Shown one piece after another: positions 36,902 to 45,311 of a stretch of 64,000 nt of DNA (position 1 is its first letter; each line of letters opens with the position of its first letter). Made by a program: the position numbers and the translations under genes. The notes under the pieces were generated by a model. That model did no database searches. It was not told where the DNA came from and was given only the letters and a program-made list of their open reading frames with translations. Origin of the DNA: Tidjanibacter sp. (lineage in GTDB: Bacteria > Bacteroidota > Bacteroidia > Bacteroidales > Rikenellaceae); NCBI GenBank assembly GCA_017466345.1, contig JAFTUI010000024.1, forward strand, positions 62,001 to 126,000, in the 5' to 3' direction.

Positions 36902-37885
36902 ATGGGAACTCTCTATGTTATTATTGCATTGGTAGCCATTGTGGTTATCTATGTTCTGTCGGGTCTTACCATCGTTCAGCAGAGCGAAACCTGCATTGTT
37001 GAACGCCTCGGTAAGTACAACAAAACCCTCACTTCGGGCATCAACATCATTTGGCCCATCCTCGAAAAACCTCGCCGCATCTACACCCGCCACACCCAAC
37101 AAGATTGGAATGGCAATGTTGTGGTGTCGTTCCGCTACACTCCACGCATTGATCTTCGCGAGCAAGTGTACGACTTCCCTGAGCAGAATGTGATTACTAA
37201 GGATAACGTAACCACCCGCATCAACGCACTGCTCTACTTCCAGATTGTGGACCCCGTGAAGGCTGTTTACGAGATTAACAACCTGCCCAATGCTATTGAG
37301 AAACTCACTCAGACCACCCTGCGTAACGTCATTGGCGAGTTGGAGTTGGACGAAACTCTTACTTCGCGCGACACCATCAATGCCAAACTCCGCAACGTGC
37401 TGGACGAGGCAACCAACAAGTGGGGTGTGAAGGTTAATCGTGTTGAGTTGCAGGACATCACTCCTCCTTCGACCGTGCGTGATGCTATGGAGCAGCAGAT
37501 GCAGGCTGAGCGTGAGCGTAGGGCTAAAATCCTTCGTGCTGAGGGCGAGAAACAGTCGGCAATTTTGCAATCCGAGGGCGAGAAGCAGTCGCAAATCAAC
37601 TACGCAGCGGCCGAAAAGGAGGCTCAGATTCTCAAAGCACAGGGCGAGGCTGAGGCTAAGGTTTTACAGGCAAATGCTGAGGCTGAGGCTATTAGGCGAG
37701 TGAGCGAGGCTATTGCAAACACCAAGACCGACCCCGCAACCTACCTCCTCGCAGTGAAATATATCGAAACCCTCCGCGAGATGGCAAGCGGTCAGGATAG
37801 CAAGACGGTATATATGCCCTATGAGGCGAGCAGTGTTCTCGGCTCGCTCGGCGGCATCAAAGATCTATTTCCTGCCGGCAAATAA
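36902..37885 (+). CDS. SPFH/stomatin-like protein (QmcA type)
   Basis: 327 residues: an N-terminal membrane helix (3-20), an SPFH/band-7 domain at about 22-200 (SETCIVERLGKYNKTLTSGI, ITKDNVTTRINALLYFQI), then an alanine/glutamate-rich coiled coil (AEREERRAKILRAEGEK-like to about 270), and a glycine-containing tail. It likely forms oligomers with the NfeD protein and helps quality control of membrane proteins. Last gene before a terminator. Confidence 0.94.
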   Translation: MGTLYVIIALVAIVVIYVLSGLTIVQQSETCIVERLGKYNKTLTSGINIIWPILEKPRRIYTRHTQQDWNGNVVVSFRYTPRIDLREQVYDFPEQNVITKDNVTTRINALLYFQIVDPVKAVYEINNLPNAIEKLTQTTLRNVIGELELDETLTSRDTINAKLRNVLDEATNKWGVKVNRVELQDITPPSTVRDAMEQQMQAERERRAKILRAEGEKQSAILQSEGEKQSQINYAAAEKEAQILKAQGEAEAKVLQANAEAEAIRRVSEAIANTKTDPATYLLAVKYIETLREMASGQDSKTVYMPYEASSVLGSLGGIKDLFPAGK

Positions 37886-37913
37886 TTGATTGAAAACTAT
37901 TAATCTGCTACAC

Positions 37914-37952
37914 AAAACACCTCCTCTATATACATAGGGGAGGTGTTTTTTC
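37914..37952. terminator. terminator after the SPFH gene
   Basis: AAAACACCTCC and GGAGGTGTTTTTT form a stem with an internal CTATATACATAG pairing, followed by T6. A run of A on the left arm also makes it usable for the convergent GH20 gene. Confidence 0.85.
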
Positions 37953-37980
37953 GTACTGCTCACACACAAAACCACCTTTA

Positions 37981-39972
37981 CTATTTAGGATTTACCCTTA
38001 TTATTGGAAATTGGAGATAGACAAACCTATCGCCATTGCCGGTGGCAGTGGAGCGCAGGCGTATGTGATGTGTGGGTTTATCTACAAGGATAGTCGCCGA
38101 GCCATTGTCAAGTGGGGCCACCTCGCGGTAGGTCTTGCCATCGCCACTCAACTCCACCACCCCAAATGGGAATATACCGCGAGGAACGTGGCGATAGCCC
38201 GTAGTAAGTTCAATGGTCACATTATTAATCGGTTGCGAAAATGAGTAGAGTATCCAATCGCCATCGTGGCAGGTGCGTGTGGTGCGGCAGCCAAAATCGT
38301 TGGCATAGGCAGATAGTTTTGCAAGTGCCTTCTCATTACTTAGCGGCAACGAGGTTGTAATCTCCATTGCAGGGGTAATCTGCCTACCCTGAGACTTTGT
38401 GGGCACACCTCGCCGATAGCTGATACCCATCGCCTCCATTCGCCCCTTGTGACTCTCCAAGCGAGTTGAAAAACTCCCCCACTCTCGCCGACTCTGAGGC
38501 ATCCACCCAATCTCCGCCAGAGCGCAGATACGCGGGAAGGTCTGATACTCCAAGTAGTTATCGTATTTGTGGCTGTGAGTGAGGTAGAGTTCGCTCCAAA
38601 AGGCACCCGAAAAGCCCACGACATTGCGTTTTGCACGCTCGGAGTAGCCCAACTCTTCAAGGCTCACGGAGTAGCACTTTTCGAGTGTCACAACACCAGC
38701 CCAATTATGTCCGTCTTCGTTTTTGCTCTGGCGCATATCGAAGTAGAAATAGGGACCTGGCATAACAACTGTGGGATAGCCCGACTCGGCAACCTTGCGG
38801 CACTCTTCGAGCCCCTCCCACCCATAGATACGTACATCCTTTGAGAGAGTGCCACTCTCGGCAGACTCATTCCACATCGCCGCCCTCCGCCCATAGCGGG
38901 CAAGGATGGTAGCCACACGTTCCATAAAGTAATCTTGCAGTTGGTGGTAGTCGCTGAGCCCCAACTCTTTGTAGAGTGCCGAGCAGTGGGGACATTGCTT
39001 CCAGTAGGAGGTATCTACCTCATCGCCGCCAATGTGGATATACTCCGAAGGAAAGATGTCACACAACTCGCCCAAAATATCCTCCAACAAGCGGTAGTTA
39101 TCCTCGCGTGCCACGCACCACACATTGCGTTTGTCGTAGCCCGCAGCAGCCTCGGTATTCATCTCCACCGGACACAACACTTCTGGGTAAATTTTACCTA
39201 TCGTAAGGCTATGCCCTGGCAGATCAATCTCAGGAATGATGGTAATACCCCTTTGGTGGGCATACTCCACCAAGCCTCGCAACTCTTCTTGCGTATAATA
39301 CCCGCCATAACGCTCGCCCCAAGCACCATAAACCGACCAGATGGGCGAGTCGCCACCACGCCAACCGCCCACCTCGGCAAGTTCGGGATGGGATTTTATC
39401 TCCACTCTCCACCCCTCGTCATCGGTAAGATGCAGGTGTAGGGTATTTATTTTGTGGTGTGCAAGGTGGCTCACAAACTCCTCTATTTGTTCTATGGTAG
39501 AGAATGTGCGGGCAACATCGAGGTGCTGACCACGATAGGCGTAGGCGGGATAGTCCACAATCCTCAGACAAGGTAGCACACACGCCCTGCGAAAGCCACC
39601 CGCATAAATCTCTTTGGGAAAGAGTTGTAGCAGTGTGTGAAAGCCATTGAGCAGTCCTGCTCTATCAACACCCTCTACAAGTACTCCGCACTCGTTCACA
39701 CTGAGCACATAGCCCTCACTGGGGAGTTGTAGCGAGGGGTTGATGCGCAACACCACACCCGCAACACCGTAGCCTCCTGCAAGATAGCTATCCACATAGG
39801 GTTCAATGCTCGGCTCGCACCATACCGCAGTGGATGGCACAAGGCAATACTCGCCTCCTATGAGCTCCACGCTTACGGGCGCAGGCAACAACCCCAACCT
39901 CTCGGCAGGAGTAGCAAAGGCTTGCACCGAAACCATTGCAGCCAACAGCCATATATAGCATCTAATTTTCAT
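37981..39972 (-). CDS. family 20 beta-N-acetylhexosaminidase
   Basis: 663 residues from the Met at 39972, which opens a signal peptide (MKIRCYIWLLAAMVSVQAFA). A GH20b N-terminal domain (about 25-140) precedes the catalytic barrel (145-500) with HLHLTDDEGWRVEIKSHPEL, EIDLPGHS and the catalytic Asp-Glu in HIGGDEVDTSYW. The C-terminus (about 540-663) resembles a beta-sandwich carbohydrate-binding region. Likely periplasmic; removes terminal GlcNAc/GalNAc. The start lies 11 bp inside the end of the NamZ-like gene, so the two are translationally coupled. A longer start at 40029 would bury the signal peptide. Confidence 0.93.
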   Translation of the reverse strand: MKIRCYIWLLAAMVSVQAFATPAERLGLLPAPVSVELIGGEYCLVPSTAVWCEPSIEPYVDSYLAGGYGVAGVVLRINPSLQLPSEGYVLSVNECGVLVEGVDRAGLLNGFHTLLQLFPKEIYAGGFRRACVLPCLRIVDYPAYAYRGQHLDVARTFSTIEQIEEFVSHLAHHKINTLHLHLTDDEGWRVEIKSHPELAEVGGWRGGDSPIWSVYGAWGERYGGYYTQEELRGLVEYAHQRGITIIPEIDLPGHSLTIGKIYPEVLCPVEMNTEAAAGYDKRNVWCVAREDNYRLLEDILGELCDIFPSEYIHIGGDEVDTSYWKQCPHCSALYKELGLSDYHQLQDYFMERVATILARYGRRAAMWNESAESGTLSKDVRIYGWEGLEECRKVAESGYPTVVMPGPYFYFDMRQSKNEDGHNWAGVVTLEKCYSVSLEELGYSERAKRNVVGFSGAFWSELYLTHSHKYDNYLEYQTFPRICALAEIGWMPQSRREWGSFSTRLESHKGRMEAMGISYRRGVPTKSQGRQITPAMEITTSLPLSNEKALAKLSAYANDFGCRTTRTCHDGDWILYSFSQPINNVTIELTTGYRHVPRGIFPFGVVELSGDGKTYREVAPLDNGSATILVDKPTHHIRLRSTATGNGDRFVYLQFPIIRVNPK

Positions 39973-40903
39973 ATATAAGATACTCTTCTCGCTCGGCAAT
40001 AAACTGCGCCACATCATCACGCCACACACTCTCTATCTCCTCAGCTGTGTAGCCATAGGTTATCATCTCGCGTACATAACTTACACCCATTGACACATCG
40101 AACTCCTCGCCAACGAAGAACTCTTCCTCACTACTGCGCCCAGCGTAGGCGGAAACTACACGCGAAAGACTTATCTTACCATTCTCCACAATGGGCACTT
40201 CTACACAAAGTCCGCGTGAGAGCACTTCGGGAGTTAGCTCACCTCTCCGTGCATAGTTCAGACAGGGAACAACCGTCAGCGATACCTTAGCACCGCCCGC
40301 AAGCCATCCCTCGCCACTTATCATTAGCGACAGTTCGCCAAGTGTCATACCATACAGCAGAGGCAAAGGCAACACTCCTCCGCCACGGAAAGGTGACACT
40401 GCAATTGCACCATCAACCGAGTCGCCAAATGGATTGGGACTGTCGAGCACTACGAGTGGCACGCCAATATCGCCACACACCTGCATAATCCTCACGAGTG
40501 CCTGCAATGCGGACGACCACCTCACACCCTCGTCCCTTACATCGCAAACCACCACATCGCACCCAAAGACATCGTTTGCTTTGGGCTCTTGGTCGAGAAT
40601 GACTATCTCCACACCCAAATAGGAGTCACGGTGTGCTTGTGCGTTATCTCCATAGAAACCACCATCGGGAGTGAAGATACGTTTTATCTCCACACCACTT
40701 TTAAGCAGTGTGTCTACAATGTGGGTGTCATCAATCACTGCTGTGTGGTCGGTAAGTAACCCCACTCTTTTGCCTTGTAGTAGGTGTATGTAGTCGCCAA
40801 GTCGCCTATCGCCCCCCACAACTGCCACCTCCTGAGAGTGAACATCACAAAAGGCAGACAATGAGCACAACAAAGCGAGTATTGTTATTAAGAATTTTCT
40901 CAT
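39962..40903 (-). CDS. DUF1343/NamZ-like protein (exo-N-acetylmuramidase family, diverged)
   Basis: 313 residues with a signal peptide (MRKFLITILALLCSLSAFC). The order of motifs follows NamZ: KRVGLLTDHTAV, then a F-P-x-x-G box, DVRDEGVRW (for DxQDVGxR), VLDSPNPFGDSVDGA (for LDRPNP) and LLYGMTLGELSLM. NamZ releases MurNAc from glycan ends. Differences: the usual PEHG box reads PDGG (residues 79-82), so a conserved Glu and His are gone, and the protein is shorter than the usual 390-430 residues. Pairing with a GH20 gene fits peptidoglycan sugar scavenging; activity is uncertain. Confidence 0.8.
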   Translation of the reverse strand: MRKFLITILALLCSLSAFCDVHSQEVAVVGGDRRLGDYIHLLQGKRVGLLTDHTAVIDDTHIVDTLLKSGVEIKRIFTPDGGFYGDNAQAHRDSYLGVEIVILDQEPKANDVFGCDVVVCDVRDEGVRWSSALQALVRIMQVCGDIGVPLVVLDSPNPFGDSVDGAIAVSPFRGGGVLPLPLLYGMTLGELSLMISGEGWLAGGAKVSLTVVPCLNYARRGELTPEVLSRGLCVEVPIVENGKISLSRVVSAYAGRSSEEEFFVGEEFDVSMGVSYVREMITYGYTAEEIESVWRDDVAQFIAEREEYLIYEN

Positions 40904-40931
40904 TGTGGATGGTTTGTAATTTTATTTCTCA

Positions 40932-40969
40932 CAAAATTAAACAAATTTTTGGCGAAAAGAGTATCTTTG
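40932..40969. promoter_or_regulatory. divergent -7 boxes between NamZ-like (-) and mazG (+)
   Basis: Minus strand TAATTTTG (40932-40939) reads toward the NamZ-like gene; plus strand TATCTTTG (40962-40969) lies 35 nt before mazG. Neither has an obvious TTTG at the standard distance. Confidence 0.45.
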
Positions 40970-41004
40970 TCTTGTTAAACCGAAACTTTAAGTAAGAAAA
41001 CGAT

Positions 41005-41793
41005 ATGTACGAAAAGAAACTCGAAGCCGCAGCGCGACTGTTGGAGGTTATGGACACACTGAGGGAAAAATGCCCCTGGGATAGAGAGCAGACCTTCGAC
41101 AGCCTCAGGAGCAACACCATCGAGGAGTGTTTTGAGCTCACAGACGCCATTGCGGATCACAATATGGAGGGCATACGCGAAGAGTTGGGCGATGTGCTGT
41201 TGCACATTGTCTTCTACTCCAAGATGGGCGAAGAGATGGGCGCATTCGACTTTGCGGACGTATGCAACTATCTCTGCGATAAGCTTATCTATCGCCACCC
41301 CCACGTCTATGGCGATGTTCACGCCGACAACCCCGAAGAGGTTATCCACAATTGGGAAATGCTCAAACTGCGCGAAAAAGCCAAGAAAGAGCGCAAAGCA
41401 GCAGGTGGCGTGCTCTCTGGCGTACCTCGCTCGTTGCCCGCAATGGTCAAGGGCTATCGTATAGGCCAAAAAGCAGCCTCGGCAGGCTTCGATTGGGAGC
41501 AGAAAGAGGATGTATGGGCTAAGGTCAAGGAGGAGATTGAGGAGGTAGAAACCGAAATTAGGAACGGTAATAAGGAGGGTATTGAGGAGGAGATTGGCGA
41601 CCTCTTCTTCTCGCTCATCAATGCTTCGAGGCTCTATGGTGTAGATCCCGAAACCGCATTAGAGCGCACCAACAAGAAGTTTATGGCGCGTTTTTCGCAT
41701 ATCGAGCAGGGCGCAGCAAAGATGGGCAAAACCGTTGGCGAGATGACCCTCAATGAGATGGAAGCCCTCTGGCAAGAGGCAAAGAAAAATTGA
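41005..41793 (+). CDS. mazG: nucleoside triphosphate pyrophosphohydrolase MazG
   Basis: 262 residues with two MazG domains. The first has LREKCPWDREQTFDSLRSNTIEECFEL and the EExxE...ExxD metal site ELGDVLLHIVFYSKM; the second has EEIGDLFFSLINASRLY. Hydrolyses aberrant (d)NTPs to monophosphates. Standard length. The stop codon is embedded in the heptad repeats before the next gene. Confidence 0.96.
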   Translation: MYEKKLEAAARLLEVMDTLREKCPWDREQTFDSLRSNTIEECFELTDAIADHNMEGIREELGDVLLHIVFYSKMGEEMGAFDFADVCNYLCDKLIYRHPHVYGDVHADNPEEVIHNWEMLKLREKAKKERKAAGGVLSGVPRSLPAMVKGYRIGQKAASAGFDWEQKEDVWAKVKEEIEEVETEIRNGNKEGIEEEIGDLFFSLINASRLYGVDPETALERTNKKFMARFSHIEQGAAKMGKTVGEMTLNEMEALWQEAKKN

Positions 41794-41809
41794 AAATTGA
41801 AAATTAGAA
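41789..41809 (+). repeat. 7-bp tandem repeats (AATTGAA x2 + variant) before the carbonic-anhydrase-like gene
   Basis: AATTGAA AATTGAA AATTAGA runs from the mazG stop to 3 nt short of the next ATG (41813). The same heptad family precedes ddl on the other strand. Confidence 0.7.
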
Positions 41810-41812
41810 TAT

Positions 41813-42361
41813 ATGGCTGTAATTAAGAGTGTTAGGGGTTTTACCCCAAAGATTGGTAAGGGCACGATGGTGGCTGAGAATGCTACGATTGTGGGCAATG
41901 TAGAGATTGGCGAGGATAGCAGCGTATGGTTTGGTGCTGTTATTCGTGGCGATGTGAACGCTATTCGCATCGGTAAGAGGTGCAACATTCAAGATGGAGC
42001 GTGTCTGCACGCCACCTACGACCTCTCGCCCCACCCTTCGGTAACTATTCTGGGCGACAATGTGAGCGTAGGTCACAACGCCATCATTCACGGTGCGCAG
42101 ATAGGCGATGGTTGCCTTATTGGTATGGGTGCAACCGTACTCGACAATGCTAAGGTTGGCGAGGGTTGCATCATCGCTGCCAACGCTTTGGTGCTTTCGG
42201 GTGCAGTATTGGAGCCCAACGGACTCTATGCAGGTGTGCCCGCCAAGAGGCTCAAAGAGGTAACACCCGAACAGAGGGTAAATACCTTGGAGCGTACCAC
42301 ACGCGACTATATGCACTACGCATCGTGGTTCCCCGAATACAACATCGACAATAAGCAGTAG
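41813..42361 (+). CDS. gamma-carbonic-anhydrase-like hexapeptide-repeat protein (YrdA/PaaY type)
   Basis: 182 residues of left-handed beta-helix: hexapeptide repeats from about residue 20 to 150 (MVAENATIVGNVEIGEDSSVWFG). The histidines that bind metal in gamma-carbonic anhydrases are present in the SVGHNAIIHGAQIGDG region. Homologues show weak or no carbonic anhydrase activity, so the reaction is left open. Confidence 0.9.
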   Translation: MAVIKSVRGFTPKIGKGTMVAENATIVGNVEIGEDSSVWFGAVIRGDVNAIRIGKRCNIQDGACLHATYDLSPHPSVTILGDNVSVGHNAIIHGAQIGDGCLIGMGATVLDNAKVGEGCIIAANALVLSGAVLEPNGLYAGVPAKRLKEVTPEQRVNTLERTTRDYMHYASWFPEYNIDNKQ

Positions 42362-42421
42362 CGCACCACCCCGCAACCCAACATCACAAACCCCAAAACA
42401 AGGAGTAATAAAGACCTCTAT

Positions 42422-43630
42422 ATGACACATCCCAGACAATATCGCAAAGTGGCTATAAACTGCCTTATTGCCATAACCATATCTTTGGTGATGAACTTCT
42501 CCTATTTGGTGTTTGTGATGATCGGCGAGGACCGCGAGCCCGCGCCTAAGCACCCCATAAAGCCCAAGACCGAGCAGATTGTGAAGGACAAGTATAGTGG
42601 CGAAGAGGCGCAACTATCGCAAGAGGAGAGCGACACTCAAAAGGCTGAGGTTATTATTCGCGAAGAGAGCATATTGCGCCAAAGTCGTCAGCGCAACGAC
42701 ACACATCCGATGGCGACATCGCGTGGCAATCTCTTTATGGGAATAGACATACTCTTTTATATAATTGTGGCGATGCTCTTCCTGAGCATTATGACCAACA
42801 CAAGGCGACATCAACAAAATCGTTGGGTGCGCAGACTCTTGATGTGTGCTGTTGTGGCGGTGTTTGCTTATTTTCTATCTCCGCAGATGACTTGGAGGGG
42901 CGAGATTATATTGAACGCCTATGCCCGCCACCTATTCAACCCTATGACGATGCTCAAACTATCTACCACACTGATAGTCTGCGCACTCTATGGTAAAATC
43001 TACGAGCTTCTCTATGCCAAGCAAGAGGTTGAGATGGAGAATGAGAGGCTCAAAAACGAAAATCTCACTTGGCAGTATAACACACTCGTAAATCAGGTTA
43101 ATCCCCACTTCCTCTTCAACTCGCTCAACTCACTCTCTATGCTCGTAAGGGAGCACAAAACCGATGATGCAGTAACCTACATCGGGCAGATGAGCGACAC
43201 ATACCGCTATATTCTAGAGGAGGGACAGGTAGAAAAGACCACCGTAGGCGAGGAGTTGCGCTTTGTGGAGGCTTACGGTTACCTCTTGGAGATACGCTAC
43301 GCAGGCAAACTGCGCATCGTAACAAATGTCAGTGAGGAGTATCTTTCGTGGCAGATGCCCCCACTCTCCATTCAGCCACTCATTGAGAATGCTGTAAAAC
43401 ACAACACCATAACCACCTCGTTGCCTATGGACATTGAGATTTCCGCCGAGGAGGGCTATATTGTTGTACGCAACCCCATACATCCAAAACTCCAAGCCGA
43501 GGAGAGTACGGGTATTGGTCTGAGGAACCTTTCGAGCCGCTACGAGCTCATCGTGGGACGCAACATAGAGGTAGAGGCGAACGACAACCTCTTTGTGGTC
43601 AAACTACCATTAATAGCACCGCAGAAATGA
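42422..43630 (+). CDS. LytS-type sensor histidine kinase
   Basis: 402 residues. Four membrane helices (about 13-37, 100-120, 138-155, 178-198) with an extracytoplasmic charged loop (40-98) between the first two. A coiled coil (200-222) leads to the HisKA_7TM-less His_kinase domain: NQVNPHFLFNSLNSLS contains the phospho-accepting His, then QPLIENAVKHN and a degenerate GxGLRNL nucleotide-binding end (STGIGLRNLSSRYEL). Its last codon overlaps the response-regulator start (ATGA). The input signal is unknown. Confidence 0.93.
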   Translation: MTHPRQYRKVAINCLIAITISLVMNFSYLVFVMIGEDREPAPKHPIKPKTEQIVKDKYSGEEAQLSQEESDTQKAEVIIREESILRQSRQRNDTHPMATSRGNLFMGIDILFYIIVAMLFLSIMTNTRRHQQNRWVRRLLMCAVVAVFAYFLSPQMTWRGEIILNAYARHLFNPMTMLKLSTTLIVCALYGKIYELLYAKQEVEMENERLKNENLTWQYNTLVNQVNPHFLFNSLNSLSMLVREHKTDDAVTYIGQMSDTYRYILEEGQVEKTTVGEELRFVEAYGYLLEIRYAGKLRIVTNVSEEYLSWQMPPLSIQPLIENAVKHNTITTSLPMDIEISAEEGYIVVRNPIHPKLQAEESTGIGLRNLSSRYELIVGRNIEVEANDNLFVVKLPLIAPQK

Positions 43631-44370
43631 AAGCCATAATCATAGAAGACGAAACCGCTGCAAGTCGCAACCTGAAAGTGTTGCTTGCCTCCACACACCC
43701 AGAGATTGACGTCATTGCCACCTTGGAGAGTGTGTCCGAGAGCGTGGAGTGGTTTGAACACAACGAGGCTCCCGACCTTGTTTTTATGGATATTCATTTG
43801 GCTGACGGAAACGCCTTTCGCATCTTCGACAAAGTAACCATCTCGGCACCTATAATCTTCACAACCGCCTACGATCAATACGCTTTGGAGGCTTTCAAGG
43901 TAAATAGCATAGACTACATCCTCAAACCAATCAAACAAGAGGATTTGGAGAGGGCTGTGGCTAAATTCTCCTCACTCACACATATAGCCCAAGCCGACTA
44001 CTCGCGCCGCGTGAGTCAGATGGTTGAGCAGTCGCGTGCCAAGAGGGTATTGGTACATATTAAGGACAAGATTTTGCCGATTGGCGAGGAGGATATAGCC
44101 TTCTTCTACACCTCCAACGAGCAGGTAACACTCTCCACGCTCGATGGCAAACTCTACCCCACCAACGGTACCCTCGAAGGACTCTATGGGGAGTTTGCAG
44201 GCGAGCATTTTTTCAGAGCAAACCGCCAATTCATCATCGCCCGTAAGGCCATACGGGATATTTCGGTGTGGTTTGGTGGCAGGCTTGCTGTGAACCTCTC
44301 GGTAGCAACCCCAGAGCGAATTATCGTTAGCAAAGCCCGCGCCTCGGAATTTAAGGCGTGGTTGAAGTAG
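43627..44370 (+). CDS. LytTR-family response regulator
   Basis: 247 residues: receiver domain 1-120 with the phospho-acceptor Asp in DLVFMDIHLADG and the conserved Lys in DYILKPIKQEDL; LytTR DNA-binding domain at about 145-245 (HIKDKILPIGEEDIAFFYTSNEQV, HFFRANRQFIIARKAIRDI). LytTR proteins bind pairs of 9-10-bp direct repeats spaced about 21 bp apart; such a pair lies 27 nt downstream of this gene. Confidence 0.95.
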   Translation: MKAIIIEDETAASRNLKVLLASTHPEIDVIATLESVSESVEWFEHNEAPDLVFMDIHLADGNAFRIFDKVTISAPIIFTTAYDQYALEAFKVNSIDYILKPIKQEDLERAVAKFSSLTHIAQADYSRRVSQMVEQSRAKRVLVHIKDKILPIGEEDIAFFYTSNEQVTLSTLDGKLYPTNGTLEGLYGEFAGEHFFRANRQFIIARKAIRDISVWFGGRLAVNLSVATPERIIVSKARASEFKAWLK

Positions 44371-44396
44371 CATCATTCCGCCCTCTCGAAGAGGTC

Positions 44397-44466
44397 ATTT
44401 CACCCCCAAATTTGGGCGTTTCACCCCTATGGCGAACTCTTTTACGAGTTCGCTGTACTATTTTTG
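44397..44466 (+). promoter_or_regulatory. candidate LytTR operator and promoter of the Cys-repeat gene
   Basis: ATTTCACCCC (44397-44406) and GTTTCACCCC (44418-44427) are direct repeats exactly 21 bp apart, two helix turns, as LytTR dimers need. Downstream a perfect dyad GCGAACTC-N6-GAGTTCGC (44432-44453) covers the -33 region, and TATTTTTG (44459-44466) matches the -7 box. No -33 TTTG is seen, which suits an activator-dependent promoter. The dyad could instead be a weak terminator of the regulator gene. The link to this regulator is inferred from position and spacing. Confidence 0.55.
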
Positions 44467-44513
44467 TACCGCAGACAAGAAAAATGTTAGCCAATCATAA
44501 AAAACGAAGCATT

Positions 44514-45260
44514 ATGAAAACTATCCAGAAACTCACGATTGCAGCTGTGGCTATCGTATCGATGAACTCGTGCTGCGCACAGAACGACAAACCTAAGTTC
44601 GATGCCAAGGAGTACGCCAAACACAAAACCGAGCGTATCGACAACATTGTTGAACTCTCGGACGCTCAGGAGAAAGAGGTGTATGCTCTCTATCTTGCAC
44701 AGGGCAAAGAGATAAAGAAGAATATCAAAGCAGCCAAGAAAGAGTGTGGCGAAATGAAACGCCCCGACTGCAAAAAAGCAGAGGGTTGCGACAAGGCAAA
44801 GTGCGATAAGCCCTGCCCAAAGAAAGCAGAGGGTTGCGACAAAGCAAAATGCGACAAGCCCTGCCCCAAGAAAGCAGAGGGTTGCGACAAAGCAAAGTGC
44901 GACAAGCCCTGCCCCAAGAAGGCAGAGTGCTGTGACAAAGCAAAATGCGACAAGCCCTGCCCCAAGAAAGCAGAGTGCTGCGACAAAGCAAAGTGCGATC
45001 AGCCCTGCCCCAAGAAGGCAGAGTGCTGTGACAAAGCAAAGTGTGACAAGCCCTGCCCCAAGAAAGGCGAGTGCGCTAAGCCTCATAAGCCTATGCGCCG
45101 CCACCACTTCGTGTCGCCCGAATCGAAAAAAGCAACCTTCGAGAAGCTGAACACTATCCTCACTCCTGAGCAGAGTGCGAAACTTAAAGAGCTTCACACC
45201 AAACGTCACTCTCATTGCTCCGGGGGCAAAGAGTGCATCCCTACCCCCGCAGAGAAATAA
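44514..45260 (+). CDS. periplasmic CpxP/Spy-like protein with cysteine-rich tandem repeats
   Basis: 248 residues. I chose the Met at 44514, which opens a lipoprotein-like signal (MKTIQKLTIAAVAIVSMNSC, Cys20). Two helical segments flank the repeats: residues about 40-75 (NIVELSDAQEKEVYALYL) and 200-235 (FEKLNTILTPEQSAKLKEL), which look like the LTxxQ helices of CpxP/Spy chaperones. Between them (87-182) are six 16-residue repeats of the form KKAE(G/C)CDKAKCD(K/Q)PCP with 21 cysteines and strong net charge. Metal binding or redox buffering is likely but unproven. His-rich patches follow (RRHH, HSHCSGGK). It is preceded by a LytTR pair and followed by an outer-membrane barrel gene. Confidence 0.75.
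   Translation: MKTIQKLTIAAVAIVSMNSCCAQNDKPKFDAKEYAKHKTERIDNIVELSDAQEKEVYALYLAQGKEIKKNIKAAKKECGEMKRPDCKKAEGCDKAKCDKPCPKKAEGCDKAKCDKPCPKKAEGCDKAKCDKPCPKKAECCDKAKCDKPCPKKAECCDKAKCDQPCPKKAECCDKAKCDKPCPKKGECAKPHKPMRRHHFVSPESKKATFEKLNTILTPEQSAKLKELHTKRHSHCSGGKECIPTPAEK
44772..45059 (+). repeat. six 48-bp tandem repeats (Cys-rich units)
   Basis: Six in-frame 48-bp units, plus a partial seventh (45060-45074). Units 1-3 carry three Cys, units 4-6 four (Gly to Cys change after Glu). Near-identical DNA suggests recent expansion. Confidence 0.92.
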
Positions 45261-45311
45261 ATTTTCAAACACCCCCCCACTCAATTTATATAGTAGTTAG
45301 TCAGGAACGAG

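Noticed and set aside
39973-40029. Longer start for the GH20 gene
   Set aside because: It would place 19 residues before an evident signal peptide and deepen the overlap with the NamZ-like gene.
44772-45059. CRISPR-like array
   Set aside because: The 48-bp units are contiguous coding repeats without spacers and keep the reading frame.
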